Source: Rhizobium sp.
GTDB lineage: Bacteria; Pseudomonadota; Alphaproteobacteria; Rhizobiales; Rhizobiaceae
Length of the DNA: 17,369 nucleotides
Assembly (NCBI GenBank): GCA_003501385.1
Contig: DNPN01000272.1
Coordinates: 1-17,369, forward strand
Direction: 5' to 3'
The notes below the pieces were generated by a model. That model was not told where the DNA came from, did not search any database, and saw only the letters and a program-made list of their open reading frames with translations. The translations under genes and the position numbers were made by a program. Shown here piece by piece: positions 7,249 through 12,861 of the stretch (its first letter is position 1; the number at the start of each line of letters is the position of its first letter).

Positions 7249-8415
7249 ATGGATATTTTTTCTGACTTGAGAGCCCGAGAGGCCGCATTCTCCGAGGCGG
7301 AGTTTCAGGGGCGGCAGAACCGCGCCCGCGCGGCCATTGCTGCGACAGGTCACGACGCCTTGATCGTGACGGGGCCGGAAAATATCTACTGGCTCACCGG
7401 ACGGCAGACAGCCGGTTATTTCGCATTTCAGGCCCTTGTTATGCCAGTTGAGGGCAACCCCGTTTTGCTGGTGCGCCAGCTTGAGCTGGCCGGTGCAGTG
7501 GCCAATACGTGGTTGCGCGACATTGTGGTGTATCAGGATGGCGAAGAGCCTGCGGCAGCTTTGGTACAACTGTTGAAGGACCGCTCGATCCTCAATCCTG
7601 CCATGGAACTGGACGGGTGGTTTGTGTCCCCCTTGGTTGCGGCGACGATCGCACACAGGTTCGGTGTGACTGTGTTGCCAAATGGCTCTTCCATTTTGCC
7701 GCCTTTGCGGGTGGTTAAATCGGCGGAGGAACTCACGGCGATCCGTAAAGCCGCCGGTTATGCGCAAGCCGGATTGCAGGCGGGGCTTGCTGCCTGCGCA
7801 GCAGGGACGGATGAAAACGCAATCGCGGCCGCCATGCTGGAAGCGGCAACAAGAGCGGGCTCGGAGGTTATGGCAATGGAGCCTCTGGTCTCTTCCGGCC
7901 CGCGCAGCGGCTTGCCCCACATGACCTGGCGGCGGCGCAAACTGGAACATGGCGATGCTGTCTTTCTTGAGCTGGCGGCGAGCCATGACCGGTATCATTC
8001 TGCATTGATGCGCTCCGCCTGGATCGGTACGCCGTCGCAAGAAGCAAGGCGGATGATGGATTGCGCTCTGGCCGCACTGGATGCGGCACTTGCCGCCATC
8101 CGTCCCGGTGTGCCTTGCTCAGTGCCGCACGAGGCAGCCCAGCGGGTTATTGACGCAGCCGGCTATACCGCTTCGTTTCGCAAACGCATCGGCTATTCCA
8201 TGGGTGTTGCCTTTGCGCCGGATTGGGGCGAAGGCGCACTTCTCAGCCTGTTTTCCGGGGTGGACCGCATCATTGAGCCAGGCATGGTTTTCCATCTGCC
8301 TGCCACCTTGCGCAGCTATGGCACGTGGACGGTCGGCGCGTCAGAAACCGTCATCGTCACGACGTCAGGAGCCGAAACGCTCTCCAGCCTTTCCCGCAAC
8401 ATCTCGATCTGTTGA
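7249..8415 (+). CDS. M24-family (creatinase/aminopeptidase P-like) protein with a degenerate metal site
   Basis: 388-residue pita-bread-fold protein. The N-terminal creatinase-type domain covers about 1-150 (DALIVTGPENIYWLTG), the catalytic-type domain the rest (SSGPRSGLPHMTW, GDAVFLELAASHDRYHSALMRS, EPGMVFHLP, ASETVIVT). Of the five metal ligands of M24 peptidases, four seem replaced: the two Asp by E241 and A252, the His by Y316, and the first Glu by P351; only E366 remains. Such metal-free members include creatinase and, I believe, ectoine hydrolase-like proteins, which hydrolyse C-N bonds of small non-peptide substrates. H224 aligns with the catalytic His of creatinase, but the creatinase Glu in ALERT is Met here. 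A small amidinohydrolase or lactam hydrolase role is therefore more likely than a peptidase role. The VOC gene follows after 32 bp. Confidence 0.85.
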   Translation: MDIFSDLRAREAAFSEAEFQGRQNRARAAIAATGHDALIVTGPENIYWLTGRQTAGYFAFQALVMPVEGNPVLLVRQLELAGAVANTWLRDIVVYQDGEEPAAALVQLLKDRSILNPAMELDGWFVSPLVAATIAHRFGVTVLPNGSSILPPLRVVKSAEELTAIRKAAGYAQAGLQAGLAACAAGTDENAIAAAMLEAATRAGSEVMAMEPLVSSGPRSGLPHMTWRRRKLEHGDAVFLELAASHDRYHSALMRSAWIGTPSQEARRMMDCALAALDAALAAIRPGVPCSVPHEAAQRVIDAAGYTASFRKRIGYSMGVAFAPDWGEGALLSLFSGVDRIIEPGMVFHLPATLRSYGTWTVGASETVIVTTSGAETLSSLSRNISIC

Positions 8416-8447
8416 TGATCTATTCAATCCCAAATAAGGAGCTTGCA

Positions 8448-8861
8448 ATGCGTTCACTGTTTCACCTCGCCTATCATGTCACCAATCTTGACGAAGCCCG
8501 CCGTTTTTATGGGGATGTTCTGGGCTGTGAAGAAGGCCGCTCGACGGACACCTGGGTGGACTTTGACTTCTTCGGCCATCAGATTTCGCTTCATCTGGGC
8601 AAGCCATTTGAGGTCACCCGGACCGGAAAGGTTGGCGATCACATGGTGATGATGCCACATCTCGGTGTTATTTTGTCGCTTGATGATTGGTTTGCCTTGG
8701 CTCAGCGTTTGGAGGATGCCAATATTTCCTTCGATATTCCTCCGGTGATCCGTTTTGAGGGCGAGGCCGGAGAACAGCGCACGATGTTCTTTTTCGATCC
8801 AAGCGGCAATCCCATTGAAGTCAAGGGATTCAAGGATTTTGACGGCGTGTTTGCTCGCTGA
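8448..8861 (+). CDS. VOC-family (glyoxalase/bleomycin resistance/dioxygenase) protein
   Basis: 137-residue single vicinal-oxygen-chelate protein with two beta-alpha-beta-beta-beta units. Typical features are FHLAYHVTNLDEARRFYGDVLG at the N terminus (as separate blocks), DTWVDFDFFGHQISLHL, and DPSGNPIEVKGF at the C terminus. Candidate metal ligands are H6, H71 (MMPHLGV) and E124 (PIEVKG), so a divalent-metal lyase, isomerase or dioxygenase is expected. The frame is open upstream from 8325, but the ATG at 8448 has AAGGAG at 8436-8441 and starts at the domain boundary. It is the last plus-strand gene of the cluster. Members of this subgroup occur widely in proteobacteria without an assigned substrate. 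Confidence 0.9.
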   Translation: MRSLFHLAYHVTNLDEARRFYGDVLGCEEGRSTDTWVDFDFFGHQISLHLGKPFEVTRTGKVGDHMVMMPHLGVILSLDDWFALAQRLEDANISFDIPPVIRFEGEAGEQRTMFFFDPSGNPIEVKGFKDFDGVFAR

Positions 8862-8879
8862 GTGTCTCTGTAATAGCCA

Positions 8880-8910
8880 TTCCCGCATGGTTTCATTGAT
8901 CATGCGGGAA
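8880..8910. terminator. Perfect 10-bp hairpin between convergent genes
   Basis: TTCCCGCATG (8880-8889) and CATGCGGGAA (8901-8910) form a perfect inverted repeat with an 11-nt loop in the 63-bp gap between the convergent VOC and M24 genes. No T-run follows on either strand, so it could be a bidirectional weak terminator or an mRNA 3'-end stabiliser rather than a classical intrinsic terminator. Confidence 0.55.
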
Positions 8911-8924
8911 GGATGCATGGCCTG

Positions 8925-10103
8925 TTACCACCAATGGCTCGGCGATCGAGTCAAAAGCTCATTCCCATCGGCACCAATAATCAGAATATCCTCATAGAAA
9001 GCTGCCCCCACGCCCTCCAGCGACAGGAAGGATTCCACGCCAACCACCATACTGGCAACCACCTCATCTGAGGGAAGCGACATGCTGGTGGAAATGCGCG
9101 GCTGTTCAAAACCAAGCCCGATCCCGTGGCCATAAAAGGGAAAATTCTTCATAATGGCCGAGACCGATCCGCCAAAGGCAGCCGTGAGGCGGTCACCTTC
9201 TGCAGCAACATCGCATAATTTGGCTCCCGGTCGCATCATGTCGGAAAGACGGTGAACAATATTGGCCGCAGCTTCAATCAGACGTCTCTGATCCGCCGTT
9301 GGTTTGCCACGCACACCTGTGCGGCCAGGATCAAGATAATAGCCTTGAAAAAACGCCGCATGAATGGTGCCAGTCACGACATCGCCGGGTTTCGGAGTAT
9401 CGGCACTATAACCCGTCAGAGGAAAGCGCTGGTCAAAGCCGAGCGTTTCGCCATGGTTACAGCCAATCATTTGCAGGCGGCCACCGCGCCTGACAACTTC
9501 TCGCGCCGCATCTCCCGCAGCCTCCTGTTCGGAGAGGCCGCTGATCAAGCCCTCCATCAAGCGGTTCAAAGCTGCCGTCGCCCCTTCGCCGGCAATCCGG
9601 TAACACTCCAGCTCTCGCGCGCTTTTGATGCGGCGCACAGACCGGACCAGATCGTCGGCAGGAATCCATTCAATCTCAGGGGCCTCTTCAAGCAATTGCT
9701 GATAATATTTGATGGGAATAAATTGCGTTCCAACCAGAGCGACCCGCCCTTGAGTACCTTGCTCTCGCAAGGCTTTCGCAACGCTTCTGAACGGATGATT
9801 TGAGCAGTGTGTATCAGCAATCGACACCAGATCACGCCGGACTTCGGGTTCATCAATGTGCAACTGCGGTAACTTGCCTTGCCGCAGGATAATGGCGGAA
9901 AAGGAGCGGGCACTCCAGATCAGCGAATCCGTTCCGCCACTGATGGCATAATGATTGGAGAGGTAGAGAATATCGCCGCAATTGTCTGTGGTACCGCCCC
10001 CACGACCAAAAACCACGGCCGTCTCAAACCCGCAAACCCGCATCTGCTGCATCACCCGAGACCAGCGGGCTTCATATTCTTCCAAAGCGAAAAAAGGTGT
10101 CAT
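8925..10103 (-). CDS. M24-family metallopeptidase-like protein (Xaa-Pro peptidase/creatinase type)
   Basis: 392-residue M24 pita-bread protein, only distantly similar to the one at 7249-8415. The N-terminal creatinase domain spans about 1-155. The catalytic-type domain has GDVVTGTIHAAFFQGYYLDPGRTG, GHGIGLGFE and GVESFL...YEDILIIG. Four of five metal ligands look kept: D258, H326, E357 and E371. The first Asp is replaced by T246. The family includes Xaa-Pro aminopeptidases, dipeptidases and small-molecule hydrolases. The gene converges on the plus-strand cluster and has its own upstream region with two operator-like sites (10225-10246 and 10367-10400) matching the one in front of pxpB, so it probably belongs to the same regulon. 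The Shine-Dalgarno sequence is weak. The substrate is unknown. Confidence 0.88.
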   Translation of the reverse strand: MTPFFALEEYEARWSRVMQQMRVCGFETAVVFGRGGGTTDNCGDILYLSNHYAISGGTDSLIWSARSFSAIILRQGKLPQLHIDEPEVRRDLVSIADTHCSNHPFRSVAKALREQGTQGRVALVGTQFIPIKYYQQLLEEAPEIEWIPADDLVRSVRRIKSARELECYRIAGEGATAALNRLMEGLISGLSEQEAAGDAAREVVRRGGRLQMIGCNHGETLGFDQRFPLTGYSADTPKPGDVVTGTIHAAFFQGYYLDPGRTGVRGKPTADQRRLIEAAANIVHRLSDMMRPGAKLCDVAAEGDRLTAAFGGSVSAIMKNFPFYGHGIGLGFEQPRISTSMSLPSDEVVASMVVGVESFLSLEGVGAAFYEDILIIGADGNELLTRSPSHWW

Positions 10104-10224
10104 TGCGGTGTTCCAGCGTTGAGGCGTGTGTTGAGAAAAATCGCGTCGCGTTGAAAAAGGAAGTGTCCCTGGACGCGCAATTCATTTGCAATTCGGGATG
10201 GTGCAATCCACCCCGAATGGCTTT

Positions 10225-10246
10225 TATTTCAGTACACCAAATGTAT
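10225..10246 (-). promoter_or_regulatory. GntR/FadR-type operator-like site B upstream of the minus-strand M24 gene
   Basis: Read on the minus strand this 22-bp stretch matches 1895-1916 at 19 of 22 positions, with core TTTGGTGTACTGAAATA against ATTGGTATACTGAAATA. It lies about 120 bp upstream of the M24 start at 10103, in the same orientation to that gene as site A has to pxpB. Confidence 0.5.
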
Positions 10247-10366
10247 TCTAATTTCAATCGATCCTCTGTTTAGGTTAGCATGTTCGACGCATTGCACAGA
10301 AATTGGACAAATAACGTCTGTTTAATCGTCAAACTGCATATTATTTTTGCGATAAATGTTTGAAAT

Positions 10367-10400
10367 TTTTCATTGAATTCCATTGGTATACTGAATAAGC
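10367..10400 (+). promoter_or_regulatory. GntR/FadR-type operator-like site C
   Basis: TTTTCATTGA at 10367-10376, then ATTGGTATACTGAA at 10382-10395 and AAGC at 10397-10400, repeats the layout of site A almost exactly (spacer 5 instead of 6 nt). It points away from the M24 gene, towards a stretch without a clear gene. It may serve the M24 gene as a distal operator or mark a lost plus-strand gene. Confidence 0.5.
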
Positions 10401-10615
10401 TTCAATTCAATCCATGGACCGAGCGCGCGTCTGGCGCTGGCATCACAGCTTTTCTCACGCGAGTACCAAATGAAGCACTATTCTGACATTCAGGCCGATC
10501 GCATTGCCACGCGCGGGGATCGATGTTCTTTTTCTACATCCACCATCACCCTAGTGCAGCGATCCAAACAGAGGCTTCAGCCGATTTTGGAAAAATCGAT
10601 GCATAAACAAAAGTT

Positions 10616-10658
10616 TAGTGCACTGTCGCATGAACGAAGTGAATGCGTCAGTGCACTA
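10616..10658. repeat. Imperfect inverted repeat (16-bp arms, one mismatch)
   Basis: TAGTGCACTGTCGCAT (10616-10631) pairs with ATGCGTCAGTGCACTA (10643-10658) with a single mismatch and an 11-nt loop. There is no T-run. The look is that of a dispersed extragenic palindrome of Rhizobiales rather than a terminator. Confidence 0.6.
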
Positions 10659-10776
10659 GAATCTGTTGGTTGTTAACGGCTGTGTGCCCGGTTGGAATCT
10701 CGGCTTGCAGATTTTGCATAGCTGCAGTGCAGCAAAGTCTCTTTTATGTGCGGCAAAATCAGGTATCTTCAAGTTA

Positions 10777-10931
10777 ACAAAGAATGCATCTCCTCCCGCA
10801 GAGCTTTGTGTTTCAGACGACCCACTCCTCCTCCCAAGGGGCGTCTGTTGGAACGGCAGCGCTCCTCCTCCCAGCTGCTGTTCGGTTCTTTTCGGAAAGC
10901 CTGCCGCACCTCCTCCCGCGGCAGGCTTTTT
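10777..10931 (+). ncRNA. Small RNA with four CTCCTCCC-loop hairpins (alpha-r14/CcsR-like)
   Basis: Four consecutive stem-loops each show CTCCTCCC in the loop. Hairpin 1 is 10777-10809 (ACAAAG/CTTTGT plus TGC/GCA, motif 10790-10797). Hairpin 2 is 10814-10847 (CAGACG/CGTCTG plus CCC/GGG, motif 10828-10835). Hairpin 3 is 10852-10882 (AACGGCAGC/GCTGCTGTT, motif 10865-10872). Hairpin 4 is 10898-10931 (AGCCTGCCGC/GCGGCAGGCT, motif 10910-10917, then a T-run). CTCCTCCC is complementary to the ribosome-binding consensus GGGAGGAG. Alphaproteobacterial sRNAs with this design are known (the alpha-r14 family of rhizobia and the CcsR/Cuckoo RNAs of Rhodobacter), acting on mRNA translation. The 5' end is unknown; a start at about 10740-10775 is likely. 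A near-palindrome GCTGCAGTGCAGC at 10721-10733 may be a regulator site. Confidence 0.8.
10898..10931 (+). terminator. Intrinsic terminator of the small RNA
   Basis: A perfect 10-bp GC-rich stem (10898-10907 with 10918-10927) carries a CTCCTCCC loop and ends in TTTTT at 10927-10931. Confidence 0.85.
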
Positions 10932-11030
10932 CGTTAGAAAGAGGGACTGCTTGTAAAGCGTCAAAATCTCGATCTACAGGGTCGTGCGCCATATATGGCG
11001 CTCAAAGGTTCGCGTATCTCTTTATATCCG

Positions 11031-11074
11031 CTGCATAATTCCTTAAATCAATTCCGATTTAAGGAATTATGCAG
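11031..11074. repeat. Perfect 19-bp-arm palindrome
   Basis: CTGCATAATTCCTTAAATC (11031-11049), loop AATTCC, and GATTTAAGGAATTATGCAG (11056-11074) form a perfect inverted repeat. I recognise this TGCATAATTCCTTAAATC type as a dispersed intergenic palindrome of Brucella, Ochrobactrum and relatives. No T-run follows. Confidence 0.8.
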
Positions 11075-11416
11075 TAAGATATTTGATATGCTCGACGTGA
11101 TGATGTCGCCTGTCCAAAAAAGCAGTATTTGCCTTTGATAAGGTCTGAACGCTCGGGCTTTCGATACTGCTTTTCCCAAGATGTCATTGCCCGGCACCAT
11201 GATCGTAACGTGGTTTGCGGATTTCATTCCGACCAGAAAACCTTTGCGCCGCATAAGCCTGCCGGATAAATGACCGCGCGCAGTAAAAGCCGACGCACAA
11301 CAAAAAATCTTGCTCATCAGGTTATGTCGAAAAAGGGCAATACATCAATATTTCATGCAGATCACAATGGTGCTGCCTGTTAATATTAGGCTTGCTCATA
11401 TGTAGTACTTTTATGA

Positions 11417-11440
11417 AGTAATTTAATTACTATACGTATA
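11417..11440. promoter_or_regulatory. Tandem AT-rich palindromes upstream of the YqcI/YcgG gene
   Basis: AGTAATT-T-AATTACT (11417-11431) is followed directly by TATACGTATA (11431-11440). Both are perfect inverted repeats, about 95-120 bp before the start of the metabolite locus. This looks like an operator or promoter zone. The GlxA-type regulator at 12862-13923 is a candidate binder, which is inference. Confidence 0.3.
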
Positions 11441-11494
11441 TCCATAGCGTTTTTCGCAAAAAAGCGTGTATTTTGGCAGGAAGGTGAAATAAAA

Positions 11495-11557
11495 ATGCCA
11501 TATTATGGATCTGTGGTAAATTTTAAGAGGTCCATATGGAATATAAAAATTTATTAA
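11495..11557 (+). CDS. Possible 20-codon leader ORF overlapping the YqcI/YcgG start
   Basis: An ATG at 11495 with GGAAGG at 11479-11484 opens a 20-codon frame (MPYYGSVVNFKRSIWNIKIY) ending in TAA at 11557, inside the start region of the next gene. The ribosome-binding site is better than that of many real genes here, so it might be a translated leader. No family is recognised and chance is a fair explanation. Confidence 0.2.
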   Translation: MPYYGSVVNFKRSIWNIKIY

Positions 11558-12291
11558 ATCGGGATGATGTTGCGAAGACATACGCGAATGGATCTTGGCA
11601 AAACATCATTTTCTCTGAATTCGCAACGAGTATGGAAAGTTCAAGCCGTCCTTATCCATGCATCTTTGGCGTGCAAGGCTACAAGGCGGATCAACTCAGG
11701 TATATCTTCCAAGACATCGTTGACATAGACCAATTGGCTCTTGCTCTCGCCGAGTTCGTGCGCAATGCGCGCACATTTGGCCAAAATACATCGTTGGTTC
11801 TATTCACCAAGCCTGTTGAAAGGATTGAGTCGATTGATGACTACGAGAAACGCTTTTGGGCGATCCTGAAGAACCTTGCGGACAACGATCAGGACGAGTG
11901 GCCGGCCCAAATTCCTACGAATACGATGTCGCCTGAATGGGAGTTTTGTTTTGCCGACGAGCCAATTTTCGTTGTGTGCAACACCCCGGCCCACATCATG
12001 CGACAAAGCCGACGCGCCAGCTCGCTTATGCTGACGTTTCAGCCGCGCTGGGTGTTTGAAAAAATCCTTGGCACGGAGAAGGCAGCCCGAAATGCTTTTT
12101 CCACCGTTCGGGAGAGGCTGGCACATTACGATTTTGTGTCTGTTTCTCCATCTCTCGGCCGATATGGCGATCCCGGCATATTGGAGCATCAACAATATTT
12201 TCTGGGCGATGTTAACGAAGCAAGGGTGTGCCCCTTTGGGTCGCTTCGCGACGCTGGACATAAACCAACACAGCAGATGGAGAGCAAGTGA
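11536..12291 (+). CDS. YqcI/YcgG-family protein, putative heme-dependent N-oxygenase
   Basis: 251-residue full-length YqcI/YcgG-family protein. Matching family blocks are RPYPCIFGVQGYKADQLRY (38-56), WEFCFADEP (135-143), CNTPAH (148-153), FQPRWVFE (168-175), YGDPGILEHQQYFL (210-223) and a C-terminal CPF (232-234). I associate this family with DcsA, the heme protein that hydroxylates L-arginine to N-omega-hydroxy-L-arginine in D-cycloserine biosynthesis; that link is from memory and most members are uncharacterised. A conserved His or Cys (for example H153 or C232) could be the heme ligand. AGAGG precedes the ATG. The stop overlaps the cupin start (TGATG), so the two proteins are made together. 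In this locus it would supply an N-hydroxylated amino acid. Confidence 0.85.
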   Translation: MEYKNLLNRDDVAKTYANGSWQNIIFSEFATSMESSSRPYPCIFGVQGYKADQLRYIFQDIVDIDQLALALAEFVRNARTFGQNTSLVLFTKPVERIESIDDYEKRFWAILKNLADNDQDEWPAQIPTNTMSPEWEFCFADEPIFVVCNTPAHIMRQSRRASSLMLTFQPRWVFEKILGTEKAARNAFSTVRERLAHYDFVSVSPSLGRYGDPGILEHQQYFLGDVNEARVCPFGSLRDAGHKPTQQMESK

Positions 12292-12617
12292 TGACCGAAG
12301 TTGTGAGACAGATATCAAAGGACTTTTCGTCGCTCGTTGACATCTTGGGGATCGTTCCCGAGCAAGGTTGCATTGAGGTTCAGCGCGATGGCCCCGGGAA
12401 AGTTCATGATTGGCACCGACATCCGAATGAGGAGACCCTGATCATCCTTCAGGGTGACATAACCTTTTCCTTGGAGTCGGGTGACATTGTTTGCGGCCCT
12501 GGAGATGCACTGATGTTATCGGCCAATGACCTTCACAAGTCTGCCGCGGGTCCAAATGGCGTGGTTTATCTGATCGCGTTCCGTTGGCTCGGTCTGGAGG
12601 GGAAGGTTTCGATCTAG
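12291..12617 (+). CDS. Single-domain cupin protein
   Basis: 108-residue cupin. Motif 1 is complete: G-x-VHDWHRHPNEETLIILQG, giving H42, H44 and E48, and motif 2 gives H82 in PGDALMLSANDLH, the classic 3-His-1-Glu metal site. A further His (H39) sits beside motif 1. The start is ATG 12291, with GGAGAG at 12279-12284; a GTG at 12288 is possible. It overlaps the YqcI/YcgG stop by one base. Small cupins next to N-oxygenases can rearrange N-hydroxylated substrates; SznF carries an N-hydroxylating domain and an N-N-bond-forming cupin in one chain. A sensor or isomerase role is equally possible. The stop codon TAG is the first triplet of the 104-bp repeat, so the C terminus may have been set by insertion of that element. 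Confidence 0.85.
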   Translation: MTEVVRQISKDFSSLVDILGIVPEQGCIEVQRDGPGKVHDWHRHPNEETLIILQGDITFSLESGDIVCGPGDALMLSANDLHKSAAGPNGVVYLIAFRWLGLEGKVSI

Positions 12618-12717
12618 AGTTTGTCAGGGAAAAGTGGAATCCTGTTTTCCCGAAAAGACAAACGAAACCAAAAGAACCGAGAGTCTGTCTGGTTCAATCT
12701 GAGCCTGACAGACTCTA
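12615..12717 (+). repeat. 104-bp palindromic intergenic repeat, copy 1
   Basis: Starts TAGAGTTTGTCAGGGAAAAG and ends CCTGACAGACTCTA. It contains two internal hairpins: GGGAAAA/TTTTCCC with GTTTGTC/GACAAAC flanks in the left half, and AGAGTCTGTC/GACAGACTCT in the right half. The reverse complement of 17193-17296 is nearly identical. Such MITE-like or extragenic palindromic elements are common in Ochrobactrum and relatives. It could also act as a 3' stabiliser or terminator for the cupin transcript. Confidence 0.85.
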
Positions 12718-12861
12718 GAGCATTGAAATGAAAAGTGGGAGCCGCTTTTTGGGTAAAAACCTGTGTGACAATAAATAGGGTTTGCAGGAGCGATATTGGC
12801 CTGCCGACATCAGTCTTCTGACGATTTGAGGCTCTTCCACTCACGATCAGGGGGAGAGCCT

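Larger units (their letters stand above)
10104..11535. other. 1.4-kb region without a convincing protein gene
   Basis: Between the second M24 gene and the YqcI/YcgG gene I see only regulatory and structural elements: two operator-like sites, a hairpin at 10616-10658, a predicted small RNA at 10777-10931, a 19-bp-arm palindrome at 11031-11074 and an AT-rich promoter zone at about 11400-11535. Open frames here (68 codons at 10470-10676 plus, 89 codons at 11048-11317 minus) have no recognisable family and poor start contexts. The stretches 10401-10615 and 11075-11416 hold nothing I can name. Confidence 0.6.

Noticed and set aside
10470..10676. 68-codon plus-strand frame after operator site C
   Set aside because: The composition is not protein-like and it ends within the imperfect inverted repeat at 10616-10658. 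There is no clear Shine-Dalgarno sequence.
10656..10964. 102-codon minus-strand and 96-codon plus-strand open frames over the small RNA
   Set aside because: They are produced by the repeated CTCCTCCC hairpins, have no family resemblance and are better explained by the structured RNA.
11048..11317. 89-codon minus-strand frame (contains GFLVGMKSANHVTIMVPGNDILGKA)
   Set aside because: It runs into the perfect palindrome at 11031-11074, has a weak ribosome-binding site and no recognisable family. It could be a real orphan gene but I cannot support it.
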